Assembly (NCBI GenBank): GCA_947179485.1
Contig: OX359247.1
Location: forward strand, 44,985,131-45,049,130
DNA from: Allacma fusca
Taxonomy: Eukaryota; Arthropoda; Collembola; Symphypleona; Sminthuridae
Direction: 5' to 3'
Length of the DNA stretch: 64,000 nucleotides
The notes under the pieces were generated by a model. It was not told the origin of the DNA and ran no database searches. It saw only the letters and a program-made list of their open reading frames with translations. The position numbers and the translations under genes are program-made. Below are positions 22,041-33,481 of the stretch, in pieces. The stretch's first letter is position 1; every line of letters starts with the position of its first letter.

Positions 22041-22123
22041 TTTTGTTAACGTAGTCCGCGGTGCATTTCGAGTATGCATCTTCGAAACATGTCTTTGCAT
22101 TTGCAAATTCATCTCTCCACATA
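22041..22123 (-). pseudogene. TPR-like gene copy 2, 3' fragment cut off by a Tc1 element
   Basis: Minus-strand reading gives MWRDEFANAKTCFEDAYSKC and then TADYVNK, matching copy 1 at 18822-18905. It is the continuation of 26073-27200 beyond the Tc1 insertion. The gene then ends abruptly at the fold-back element, so copy 2 lacks the last repeat. Confidence 0.8.
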
Positions 22124-22458
22124 CAGTGGACTGACAAAAGATTGTGCGATAGATATCATGCTTTCTTACCCAGGGCAAAAATAACAACCATTGAAATATT
22201 TCCCTATGGTAAATAATTTTAAATGAAAGTCCTCACTTTTCTACGTCTACCAAATAGCCAAACGTTGAAATTAAATGAAATATTAGCTCTGTTTTGGAGA
22301 AAGAGTGATTAGACCGACAAATTTTTTGGACAAAAGATTGTTCGGTCTGCACAAAATACACTTCAAAGGTACAGTATTTTGTTTTCACGCGTGTAGTATC
22401 TCTTTTAATTATTTTTTTAATTATAAAATACGTCTGCGGTATAATCAAGTGAATTTAA

Positions 22459-22890
22459 TGTCACGGTGTAAAGATCTGTCGCCTGACTACCAGGACCTAA
22501 TTGTAAGGTGGTTTAATGATAGAGCTCCTATCGCAATAATTGCATAAAATTTATACATTAAGTGGAACACAGTCTAAGAGGTCATAAACAGCTGAAGGAA
22601 GTTTGGATCTACAACCAGTGCACGAATATATGGCCAACCAACGAAAACAACGGGAAAAATCGGCCAGCTAATAGAAAAAACTGCGTTAAAAAATTGGAAG
22701 AAAGGCCTTTCAGAGCTGACGAAGGAAGTCAAACGGACGAAAAGAGTAAATATTTGTGATCGTACAGTTAATAGAAGGACCCAGGAGGTCAAAATTTATG
22801 GCCGTAGTGCCCGGAAAAAAATCACTAATCAGCCAGAAGACCAGGATACATCGACTTTGATCGGCAAAATGTCACGCAAAATATATTAAT
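22459..22890 (+). pseudogene. Tc1 transposase, N-terminal remnant
   Basis: Begins MSRCKDLSPDYQDLIVRWFN, a Tc1-type helix-turn-helix start, and continues with frameshifts through GLSELTKEVKRTKRV and DRTVNRRTQEVKIYGRSARK (second helix-turn-helix and linker). Several stops. Interrupted soon after by the Helitron at 22930. Confidence 0.75.
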
Positions 22891-23374
22891 TAAGACTTGC
22901 GTAATATTTTGATGTCAGATGAAACTAAACTAGTAAAAGCCCTGTGCTTCGCACACAGGCAATTACTTGAGAATTGTGAGAGTATACACAAAACCACAAA
23001 TTGCTATAGATCCCGTATCATGGCATGTCGAGAAGGTTTAATTTTAATAGCCCGCTTCGCTGGGCAAAGTAATCTCATAAAAGACATGTGAACTATTAAT
23101 TGTAAGACTAACAATTCGTTTCAAATAGCTAGTTGGCAATTCACCATCAAAACATTATGGTACAACGCTCCAGCCCACTAAATCTCTCTCCCAAACTCAA
23201 TATTTGGCTATACACGGGGAATTTAATTAATCACTTGATCAACTTAATACCAGCCAACATTGTTATTAAATCTTGCTGCTGAATCACTGTTGATCAAGTA
23301 TGATTTTGTGTTATTATAATTTGTATATATCTCACAATCAGTTGTACCGTAATAATGTAACTGAAGCCTCAGAC

Positions 23375-24217
23375 TAGAGCTACTTGTGGGAACGAAAAGT
23401 TTGATCCCATTCCCGAACCCGATCCCAAAAATCGGGTCATCAATATTTTCGGACTCACACCCGAACCCGTTCCCGAAATACTGGGATCGGGTGCACAAAA
23501 ACCCAGATATTAAATATGCTTGAATCGTTGATGTCAAACCCGATCCCGAACCCGAAATCAGATAAAATTTGCTCCCAATCCCGATCCTGCATCCCTTGAA
23601 CCCGGACTTGTTCCCGGGACCAGTGCAGTTAGTCTAAATCACTTTTTTCTTCACATTTTTATTGATTTAGCAATACTTATGCATGCGTACCATGCAACAA
23701 TAGATTTAGACACTATTAAAAATGGTCATCAAACTAAGCGTCTGGTCTACGTTGCCGAAAAAGCTGCAGGAAGACTGCTTAAACGATTCCCACTATGAGT
23801 TTTGCAATGACTTTCGTCTTGCAAGTTAGAGTAGGCGGAAATCACTACTATGCGATCCCAACTGACAATATGCGAAACGGCTCAAGTCACTTACGTAAAA
23901 TTATTATCTCAACACTTTAACGAGGGAAGCCGTGCATACTTTGTATTTTTTCCCCGCTAGATGGATGCGTTGTTCCCGGGAACGTGAAGCGTGTAACGGG
24001 TGTGGGAACGAAGATGTTCCCGGTTCTCGACGGGAACACAAATAACTTCAAGCTTGAACCCGTTCCTAAACCCGGTCCCGAAATCCCGGGTCTGCTGACC
24101 ATGTTCCTGAACCTGGTCCCAAAGTATTTGGGAACATTAATTAGACACCCGAACTCGAACCCGTTCCCGATCCCGAACCCAATTCCCGGGTGTATCCCGA
24201 TCCCAAAAGTAGCTCTA
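23375..24217. mobile_element. Nonautonomous hAT element, CCCGAACCCG-motif family
   Basis: Inverted ends TAGAGCTACTT and AAGTAGCTCTA; 8-bp duplication CCTCAGAC at 23367-23374 and 24218-24225. The related Helitron at 60860 has the empty site (GAAGCCTCCGACACTG). Filled near both ends with CCCGAACCCGATCCC and CCCGTTCCCG units. No transposase. Confidence 0.92.
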
Positions 24218-24734
24218 CCTCAGACACTGGACGCACTGATAATTTAAAATAAGAAAAGTGAAAGGAATAAAATTCATATTAGCGCAACACTTTTCACTTG
24301 CTATAGTTACTAAAGTCCATGGTTCCTACAAATCAATCCTTAATTCCTAATGATATTTTTACGGGATAAAAAGATCAAATGTATGGATGTAAAGGCTTGT
24401 AATTAAAAAATAGTGAGCAAATAAATTCAGCAATACAAATTCTGAGAATTTATCTGACGTTATATACAAAAAACTGTTGAAATAAGTACTTTCAATTCCA
24501 TTTGCTTTTTTCCTAATAAGAATCCCACACTTATGTGTACAAAGTTCAGTCATTAAAATTCTCCTCTCCTCAAATTCGTCAGTGCTGTAACCGAACGTAG
24601 TTTTTCTCACTACCAGACTTAATTTAATCCTTTGATGATTTATGTCTAATGTTTATAATAATTATGATTAGCGCTTTTAAGTGATAATCTAAAATTGCGT
24701 AATATTGCGAGCTTCCATTATTCTGCAAGCAGTT

Positions 24735-24835
24735 GGTATATGCCGAGAAGCACAGCGAGCTGAAAAAGCTCTCCTCTGCGACAACGTTTCAGGCTGCTGT
24801 GCTTCTCGGCTTGCTGTATATACCACCGACTTGCT
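24735..24835. repeat. Helitron-borne hairpin, copy 1
   Basis: GCCGAGAAGCACAGCGAGC and, after a spacer, its imperfect complement GCTGTGCTTCTCGGC, extended outward by TTGGTATA and TATACCA. The stem is about 40 bp. Related hairpins occur at 61570-61690 and 62165-62280. Confidence 0.75.
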
Positions 24836-24954
24836 TGGCTAAGTAGTGAAATGAGCCGCGAAGGTTTGAATTGTAAAGCCAAAGCCGCGAAAGTTTAAAT
24901 CAACGGACAGGTCGAGATCAATAAGAAGGATTTTGACAGTTTGGAACCTAGGGA

Positions 24955-25510
24955 GCACAAAAGGTGTGTCGACAGCCAGGAGAGGAATTTTGGGCCGACA
25001 GTGTCAAATTCACCGTTAAGCACGGCGGTGGTACGTAATGATGTTTTCTTCTAGAATTAATCTTCGACCTATCTGTACTTTTAGACTCCGTAATGGTTTG
25101 GGGTTGCTTTTCGTCTCATCGGGTAGGGAATTTAGTCGCGGTGCCCAGCACATGGCTGCAGAAGTGTACAAAAATATCCTGTCCGAAAATTTGCGTTCGT
25201 CGGCTACAAAACTGAAAATTAACATGTCCACAATAGGGACTAGGGATGCCAATGGTCTGGTCCGGACCATTAATAATGGTCCGTTATTGGTCTGGTCCGG
25301 TCTGGTCCTAGACTTGTATGGTCTGGTCCGGTCTGGTCTAACACTTGGACCAGACCAGATACAATTGGTCCAGCTTCAGGACCAGACCAGACCAGACCAC
25401 AGGACCATGGTCCCAAAAGTACGCAAAATAAAAATTTATGAGTTAACGAAATCCTGTGGAACAAATTAAAAATGTCATTTCTGAGGCTAAACAAAAATTT
25501 GACTGGATAA
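24955..25510 (+). pseudogene. Tc1 transposase, catalytic-domain remnant
   Basis: Plus-strand text reads KVCRQPGEEFW, then VKFTVKHGGG, and later VMVWGCFSS and VYKNILSENLRSSATKL, all typical of the Tc1 DDE domain. Frameshifts and a small insertion near 25030-25083 separate the pieces, and a hAT element (25241-25676) interrupts it. Confidence 0.78.
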
Positions 25511-25676
25511 AATGTGATTATTCAATTGCTCTGAATGGTTTTCTGGACCATGGTCCGGACCATGGTCTTTGGTCTGGTCTGGTCCGAAAAACTGGACCAG
25601 ACCAATGGTCTGGTCTGTACTTTGGACCAGACCAGTTTCATAAAATCTGGATCAGACCAGACCATTGGCATCACTA
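25241..25676. mobile_element. Nonautonomous hAT element, GGTCTGGTCC-motif family
   Basis: Inverted ends TAGGGATGCCAATGGTCTGG and complement TAGTGATGCCAATGGTCTGG; 8-bp duplication ATAGGGAC at 25233-25240 and 25677-25684. The whole 436 bp is largely GGTCTGGTCC/GGACCAGACC arrays with a short unique centre. Open frames through it are composition artefacts. Confidence 0.93.
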
Positions 25677-26072
25677 ATAGGGACCAACCTCCGAAGATTA
25701 AACATGAGCTAATGGAAGCTCTACATGAAGAACGGGCAGCTAATACCATCTACCAAAACCGAAAAGCTCGGGTATTCCGTTCCGAACTGTATTGATGAGT
25801 TTTATAAAGCTAATGGAAGAGCTACTCATCACTAAACATAAAAATCCAATGATTCGAACAATCTTTTGTCACTCCGTTAGTTTTGTTTTTTGTACCAGCT
25901 GACGTTAGTGTTGAAATAATTCTGGTAATTGATGCGAAAATTTACTCCAATAGAGGGCTTTGACATATTGGTTAGCAATGCTACTCTATTTATGGAGTTT
26001 GTATGTCAGAAAAATAGTGATTTCTTGAAAATTGTCCAATCGAACAATCTTTTGTCAGTACACTGTATGTCC

Positions 26073-27200
26073 CTAACCTAAACGATAACATACCTCGGCG
26101 GTTTCGTTTTGCTGCTTATTTTCTTCATCTTGTTTAATACAATTTTCCGCCAGAGCCTTCATTTTTTGAAATCTCGCCCTTGGTTTGTAGCCCGATGAAC
26201 ATTTTTGAAGCGCATTGTGAAAGCAGGTTCTTGCAGTGATAAACTGCATTTTCTTAAATTGAACCATTCCATCATTGTACAAATGTTCCGCTTTTTTGTT
26301 CATAGATTCGTTACGTGGTTTCATGCTCGATTGAGTTTGTAATTTCCGAAACACCTGTTGCTTTGGGGCACCTTTGGAGCCTGCTTGGGCGGTCTGGGGA
26401 AAGATATCTTTTGCAGGTGGCAATTTTTCTTGCTGGAAGTTGATCACATCTTGCTCATACAAAATTTCGGAATCTTTAGCTGGAACAACTAGTTGCTTGA
26501 AACGCTCTACTTCTGATGAGTTAATTGGAGAGTTCAATGTCGTCGCCGATGGAGCTAATGATTTATCTTTATCATTGATGCTTACAGGTTTTTTAAGATT
26601 TTTGCATTCTTGGATCGAATCTTCATCTGGTGACGCTTTTTTTGCCGGATATATGTTTTGTGTTACCTTTGCAGGGGAATCCCCAGCTTCATGATCTTGT
26701 ATCTTTATTTGCTCTTTTAGGCGATGCTCTTTCAAGACTTTATCCACCCGATCCCTCCTTTCACGGAAGAAACGACCCTGATGGTCATCCTCGGAATTTC
26801 TGTAAGCGTTGTTGAAATATTCCCGAGCTTTGGAAAAGTCCTCATCTTTACAAAAAGTGTTACCAATCTGGAATAACCTTTCTACTGCATCTTTCCGACT
26901 ATGCCCCAAAAATATCCCTGTTTGAGTATCAAAGTATTTGTGAATACTTTGACTCCTTCCTGCATTAGTCTCCACTACAAGATTTCCAATACCCATGGTA
27001 AACATCCCTACTAAGAGGTGTCCTTCAATGGAGAGTCCCACTCGTATGAAGATGTGAGTGATTCCAAAGTATTCATCTTCCCAGTATTCGCGGAGTTCTT
27101 TTAATCCCGAGAAACGTGCGGAGAGTCGGCCAATGAATCTTTGTTTTTTCCATAGACGGAGAGGAAATCCTGTTTGGGCTAGGAATGTCTTTCGCTTCAT
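26073..27200 (-). pseudogene. TPR-like repeat protein gene, copy 2 (5' part)
   Basis: ATG at 27200, 375 codons, nearly identical to copy 1 for its first 305 codons. At the position of the copy 1 nonsense codon this copy reads on (KKAEHLYNDGMVQF). It stops at TAG (26073-26075), where copy 1 has ATG in RLGMGHMW, eight bases before the Tc1 insertion. The remaining fragment is at 22041-22123. Both copies therefore carry independent stops. The start is shared with copy 1, and the upstream 27201-27573 is conserved with 20033-20405. Confidence 0.65.
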
Positions 27201-27581
27201 TTTTGTTGATGGTTCTCTACAAGATGATTGTGATTTCTACGTAGAACATATTCAGAAAAACAATAAAATGTCAGCGAACTTTCATTACTTTATGAATAAT
27301 AAGTCGTATATAACTTCATATTTTATCACACCCTATCTTTTATGCAAGTTTTAAGAGAGTTCAAGTTTCAAGAACCATTTCCCCTTCCCTGTAGCTGATT
27401 CAAGTAATTTAATTTCGCATCAAGTACTAAAACAGCAAGCAAAAATGCAAACTTGATCATGCATGATGCATATTAAACGCTATAAATTATAATACAACTA
27501 CACATTTTTTCGACTTTCTCGGGTTTAAATAATGATTTCTAGTCTTTCAGTTTATCCCTTTACCTACCGCGCTCTCTGTAG

Positions 27582-30358
27582 TATAGCTCCTCACGAGTAC
27601 GAGTAGATACTCGAGTTTGGAGTCCGAGTACGAGTACGGGTCGAGTACGGTATCAACTTAAATTGGTACTTGTACTCGTCGGTCGATTATCCGTTTTTGT
27701 ACTCGAACTTGAGTATATTTCTAACGAGTATCAGAGCGAGTACGAGTACGTTCAAAGTACTTAAACCAAAGCACGAGTACGAGTTCGGGACATAAATTCA
27801 AAAGTACTTGAACCCGTACTTGGATTTACATTTGATACTCGACTAATTTCCTCCAGCACAAAGTCCACATCCATATTTCCTTGATTACAAAAAAGTTGTG
27901 GTTATTCCGAAGCAAAAAAGGAAAAGCGATTAAATTCAAAATTACTACGAATAGCATGAAACGTTACACCTACAGCGTAAGTTATTGTTACAGCTTCGAT
28001 TTGAGTACTACTGTAGTTACTAATTGCAAGTATTTACCTATCGCCGTAAAATATAATGGAACAGGAGAATAGGGCAGAATTAATGGGGGTTAGAATGAGA
28101 TTGACCTGACTGAAGAGAATCCAGTCGATATGACTGGCAGAATCAAATCTTGTTCATCGGCATTTTAATCTCGGTGGAGAAAATTTGCATTGCAAACACT
28201 GTTCGTGTATAAATATGTAATTACATTTCGTTATAATTAAATAATATAATTTGACCACAAATCATTATCCCCTTACTTTTCCTAAAAACTACAGTTTTGG
28301 GTGTACTGACTCCTAGTATTTATTTCGTATTTTATAATACCATTTAAACGCAGAATATAGCTATTTTTTAGGACTTGTTACAGCCACAATTCGACTAATT
28401 ATAATTTCTGGAACTTGACTTATGTTTTCGAAGGACCAGTGCTCCTGGAGCACACAAATGTAATTTTTATCGTAGAATGTTTATTTTTGCTTCACCTTCT
28501 CATGAAGTGACAGCCTTTGCTGTCCAGTGTAAATGGGATGAGAAGGACTTATAAAATTACTGAAATTTCCTTTGAAATTATTTAACTTTATTCAACACGT
28601 CTTTCCCATTCACACCCAAAATTAAATCTCCCTTCCTAATTTTCCCATTCATAGTTATCCATATAATATCATACATTAATTACACAAATCCAACCATTTT
28701 AGCTTAAATCTATTGTTGCTTCAATTTACAATATTAACTGTTCATTTTACAGCTAAACAAATGAGTTAAAGTGCCTATGGTAACCTTGTGTAATATTCCC
28801 TATCTAAATACATGGTACGTACATACATTTTCTAATATAACTAAAAGTGTTGCTAAATTAACTAAGAAACTAGCACCTACATTTTCATTTAAGTATCTTA
28901 AAATCAATTACTATCCATAAGAAGACATTTTAGTAGTATTCACATGGTTGGACATTAGGTCTACTATCCGGGTATCCTAGTTACAAATTAGGTGAACTTA
29001 CGCATATATGTTACATGCTTCTAATTATTTCCAATTTTCACACTTAGATCATACCCAAAGTATTTCCCCTTCAAGGGTCCTATTATGAGGTACTTATGTA
29101 CTATATATTCATACTTGGACATTACGTCTAACTACCTGGGTATCTAGCATTACCATATTCGGATACTTAGCCTACATTATGTTATGTACATGATATACAT
29201 GCGCCATCTATGAGGATCTTGCACACTAAGACTATATATGTATTCCTATATATCATAAGCTTATCTATGGTTGATTTCTATGGTATAATTTAAGCTTCAA
29301 CAGGACTAAAAAGGTTTTAATTCCTCGCACATTCATATACAGACTATATTAAGTGTTTACGTGTATTTTTTTAATTATAATTTGCATCTAGATCATTTTT
29401 ATTTTCATAGAAACTACATCTAGATCATTTTACTTTTAAAATTCAATGCAAGTAGTTCATTTTGCCTTTAGTGAAACTGCATGTAGATCATTTTGATTCT
29501 AATCGATCATGCACCTGGATCATTTCGCTTCTTCACCGACGATATACACACTACACACTATATTCGGGTTAAAACTGACACCATAAGCATCCTTTCACCT
29601 ACAACAGTTACCTTATAACATTAAAACCTTAAAAGCGAGCAAAATAATTGCTACAGTAAATTATTTTGTCGCAATTATTAAGCATCGGGCGTTTTTTAAA
29701 TTGATCGTGAGCAGTATTTTCATTCAATTATGGATTTTTATAAAGCGTTGCCAAAATTTACATTTTGATCAATAAGATGTAATTGCGAGCAAAAATAGTA
29801 TTATTTTGCTGAAACAATTTTAATGTGAACCAAAATATTTTACTTGAATTATTTTTATTGTAATCAAAGTCCTACAATTTTGTCTGCTCCAATTTAAGAG
29901 TTCAAATTTGACAATATCCGGTATCGCAAATAATCACCAGTACTCATTAGGGTGACAACGTAGAAGCAGAAAGTGACGGCAAGTGACGATAGGGTGGGTG
30001 GGTGACATATTTACGTTTTTGAAAGTGATGTCATTAGTGACCTCTCCCTTTTCTATGTCAACCTCCCTTTAACAAAAAATAACGTCTAAAAAATTTTTTG
30101 TTCGGTGTACTTGATACTCGAGTACGGTTCGAGTACGAGTTCAAGTACGGGTCGGTCGGTATAAACGTTTTATACTCGTAAGTACGGTCCAAGTTTGGTA
30201 AAAAATTAAGAAATATAATACCGTCCTCCGAGTACAGGATTTTTTACTCGTACTTGAAATCACAAGTCCGGGTCAAGGGGGAATTTGGACCGAAAATTCG
30301 AGTACGGTTCCAAGTACGAGTACGGTATGAGTAACTACTCGACCCGTGAGGAGCTATA
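27582..30358. mobile_element. Nonautonomous hAT element, GAGTACGAGTACG-motif family, copy 2
   Basis: Same inverted ends as 17217-18211 (TATAGCTCCTCACG); 8-bp duplication CTCTGTAG at 27574-27581 and 30359-30366. Segmental-duplication unit 1 at 20400-20420 is the empty site. Longer than copy 1 because of extra DNA at about 28208-30040. Confidence 0.93.
28208..30040. other. Extra 1.8 kb inside hAT copy 2, no gene
   Basis: Absent from copy 1 (junction around CTGTTCGT and TTCTATGTCAA). Very AT-rich. It has repeated short blocks such as CATCTAGATCATTTT (about 29390-29530) and two similar stretches around GACATTAGGTCTACTATCC and GACATTACGTCTAACTACC (28950 and 29120). No terminal repeats or open frames were found; it could be another insertion or the original centre, deleted from copy 1. 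Confidence 0.5.
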
Positions 30359-30366
30359 CTCTGTAG

Positions 30367-31797
30367 TAGATAAATTACGTTAGCTTTCCGAAGTAAGAGT
30401 TGGAAAAGGCAGGGACGGACACTGCTTTTTTTTAGAAGAACTGCCAACGTTCTTTTAAATAAGCAACAGAAACAGAACACTCTGACGTGTGTACTTTTTA
30501 GAAAGGACTACCTTTAACGGAACCATTTTTTTTCAAACACGTGCAGATGTTCATTTGCTGATTGGTGCGTTTTTTTACAATATTGTTTCAAGTACAACCA
30601 TAGTACCCTTCGTGAGAGGCTAATATTGTGATCTAATCTCTATCCTATAATCACTATTAGACATGTGCACATAATTAAGTTCATTTTCTTGAAAAAGTTT
30701 AATATCATGGGAAGAACCTTTTCCTACAGCTAATCGTAATTCTTTGACCATGTCTTAATTTTGAACCGTAGGTATGCACATATCTTATCTCATACTGGGA
30801 AATACTTCTGTTTTTATATTTACATTACTAACAATATAAGAATCTGCTATATAAGGGCAAAAAATGTAATGTAGTTCGCAAAGAAACAATTGCGATAACT
30901 CGTCGTACAGACCTATCAGGAATAGGAATACATTCTTAGTTTTCAAAATAAGGCTTATCTGGGTTAAAAATCTCGAAAAATAGATTTAGGGACAACATAG
31001 AACCTTCTAAAAGATAATTATTGTAAACTGTGACGACGCATTCGCATCGGTTAAGATCTCATTCTTTCTCATTCATTGCTCCCAAAAAAATAATCCTATC
31101 TTCACCGAAATTTCGAAATCGTATTAGCATATTATCTAAATTCAAAATTATATTTTCCAATAACAAATCATGTGAGAAACCGTCTTCCCTCCTCAGGAAT
31201 GATTTTCCTTCCATGATGTTTTTAAATTCATGGAAATTTAAAATTGTTAGTCAGGATTAGATATTTCGGAAAAACTAATAGGAGCTATCATTAATTTCGC
31301 GAAACTGCAATAACTTTTGGGTCAAAAGTTTTTCCCAAGTACAGGACGTCATTTCTTCGTGTAGTTAATACAATAGCTTATTTAAAAAAGCTATTTTATT
31401 ATTCCACCTATTTATCATGAGTTGTATATATAAACATGGAAGCTCTTGAGTGATTAAGTCAGTAATAATTTCAGCCTAACCCGTTACGCTCAAGGCTTCC
31501 TCGTCCCAAAATTGTAATAAATAAAATTCTCGTTATTTTGACACTTTCATTCCCTCATACTTGGATCGAGTATTGGCATTGAGGCTAACTGATTGTGAGG
31601 TTTTGATATATGTAAGTACTTAGAGACATAAAAAAATATTATGTATTCTGGGTGTATATTCGTATCATTTTCCCTGGTTACAGATCTATATACAAAAGGT
31701 GACACTACCTAAATTTTATGAAGAATATCGGTTGTAGGAATAAAATACACAGTGTAACTTGTAGCTGTGAAAATAGCAACACTCACACTCACAACCA
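30367..31797. repeat. Segmental duplication, unit 2, distal part
   Basis: 30367-31240 matches 20414-21285 almost base for base, and 31705-31797 matches 21290-21379. The 460 bp between (31240-31705) is missing from unit 1, so it is either an insertion here or a deletion there. No gene seen in this stretch. Confidence 0.85.
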
Positions 31798-33353
31798 AAG
31801 GGTGAAAATAAGAAATAAAATTTACAGTAGGAAAAAAACGTCCTCCTTGTCCGGGTCTCTGTTTGGGAAACGGCATTTTGCTACTTTTAAAAATAATCGT
31901 TGTATTTCTGTATGTTTTGAACTATAGCGACCGTTTTTAAAGATCTGAAAATTTTATTTCAGTGTCCTTGTGGACCAAAATTTGTCTGTGTAGTAGTATT
32001 AATACTACAGATTCAAATGATAGGTCAAATTATGAAGAATGACTTTAACAATAAGTATTTTATAACAAATATTTAGTAGGGAGCATATCTCCTGAAATCA
32101 AACGTGAATCCCGCGACCTCAGCACTAGTTAAGGCAGAAAATGTTTTTGGTATGTTCGTATGTTTTAACTTATGTTCCGATACTTACGGTATAGTTACAC
32201 ACGTATTCATGGAGAGCTCTTTACTCTTAATTTGTGTATTTAATGTATTTAATTATTTAATTTGTTTACTCACATTTTATATCCGGGTATATTATGTGAA
32301 TAAAATGACAAAGTAAGCACTCTACTATACGAGAAACAAGTATCTTCTGCCGCAAATTTAGTTTGTCGACTAGCGACTATTTTCCTTTCAATAAAAATTC
32401 TAGTCGGAGGGTCAACTTAATCATCCTTTCATTAGTAGCTAGGATAATATTTTAAGTAGACATGTCAACGAAATAAAAAATTACAGCCATTACCACCCCA
32501 AGGAGAAAAAACGAAGATTTGAAGAAATTGTTATTATGGCAAGAATCGTTCTAGTGTAAAAGTTCTGGCACACAGTGTCTCGCATTTAAAATAATTGGTC
32601 AAACCTGCTCCGTAGTATGTAACCCCTCGTATTTCTAAAGTCTAGTTTCCAGTGACTCAGCATGGGAGCGAGTTGAGATTTCAAGTTTTAAGGAAACTTC
32701 TCGGAATTGGTATAATAAATTATTTATGTAATTATTCCCGAACGTAGGACGCCTTTGGAAAGTCATATGGAAGTCATGCACTTGCCTCTGCATACCTGCA
32801 ATTTTGGTGAATTGCTGCAGTTTATCCCGTACGCAGCAACTTTTTATTGAATTCATTACCTACCTCCACTCCTGTCATTAGTGAAGGCGTTTAATTTAAC
32901 TGAAGGTATAGACAAATATACAGGAAAATATTTTACTTCAAAGTGAATCTCAATGTTAATCGTGTCCAGCTAATTTACACCCCTACAACTGTCACCCCAA
33001 TCTTCAGCTCCAGATGACTTATGACTTCAAGCTACACATCTTTTGACATCTTGAGACCTTCGGAAGTACAGATAAACGCAAATAGAAGACACTCTTCACA
33101 AACCTCTTTCCAGGAGAATTTTTGCTATATGGGAGAAATTATTTTTACACACTCCAATTCATTAGATCAATTTTTTATCCTTGTTACAGCATTTCTTTGT
33201 ACAGGGATAAAATGTTGATATGCTTTTTGTACTTTTATCTGTAGTTTAGGGGTGATATTATTATGATGACAAACAGTTTATGCTCATGTACTATCTCCAG
33301 ACATTGGAAAATTATCCAGACCAACAAATCCAGAATGACTTACATTCGTTCAT
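31798..33353. other. Unassigned DNA before the 5S gene
   Basis: AT-rich; a few short frames without protein-like features. Nothing recognised. Confidence 0.4.
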
Positions 33354-33472
33354 GCCAACGGCCATACCACGTTGAAAGCACCAGTTCTCGTCCGATCACT
33401 GAAATTAAGCAACGTTGGGCCCGGTTAGTACTTGGATGGGTGACCGCTTGGGAACCCCGGGTGTTGTTGGCA
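33354..33472 (+). rRNA. 5S ribosomal RNA gene
   Basis: 119 bases matching the eukaryotic 5S consensus: GCCAACGGCCATACCACG at the 5' end, CTCGTCCGATCACTGAAATT, the internal control region AAGCAACGTTGGGC and GGTTAGTACTTGGATGGG, and the 3' end GTGTTGTTGGC. The ends pair as helix I (GCCAAC with GTTGGC). A T run at 33477-33481 (CCTTTTT) fits a polymerase III terminator. It is a solitary copy in this window, outside any visible rDNA array. Sequence looks intact, so it is probably a functional dispersed gene, though a retroposed copy cannot be excluded. Confidence 0.95.
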
Positions 33473-33476
33473 TTCC

Positions 33477-33481
33477 TTTTT
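33477..33481 (+). terminator. Polymerase III terminator of the 5S gene
   Basis: TTTTT four bases after the end of the 5S gene on the coding strand. Confidence 0.7.

Larger units (their letters stand above)
22930..24930 (-). mobile_element. Nonautonomous Helitron inside the Tc1 element
   Basis: Minus strand: 5' TCCTTCTTATTGATCTCG at 24930 preceded by A; 3' hairpin GCCTGTGTGCGAAGCACAGG then GCTTTTACTAG at 22933-22930 followed by T. Insertion between A and T. It closely matches the larger Helitron region 58597-62095. Inside are a hAT element (23375-24217) and a hairpin (24735-24835). No helicase frame remains. Confidence 0.85.
22124..26065 (+). mobile_element. Tc1/mariner element with nested insertions
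   Basis: Inverted ends CAGTGGACTGACAAAAGATT and (complement of right end) CAGTGTACTGACAAAAGATT, flanked by TA at 22122-22123 and 26066-26067. Host sequence on either side joins to restore the TPR-like gene (CTCTCCACATA then TGTCCCTAACC). Transposase remnants on the plus strand lie at 22459-22890 and 24955-25510. A Helitron (22930-24930), which itself holds a hAT element, and another hAT element (25241-25676) lie inside. Removing them leaves about 1.5 kb, a normal Tc1 length. Confidence 0.9.

Noticed and set aside
25038..25795. Several overlapping open frames rich in Gly, Leu, Val, Ser, Pro and Asp
   Set aside because: They run through GGTCTGGTCC arrays of a hAT element; the lack of stops comes from the motif. 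Only the Tc1 transposase pieces before 25240 are protein remnants.
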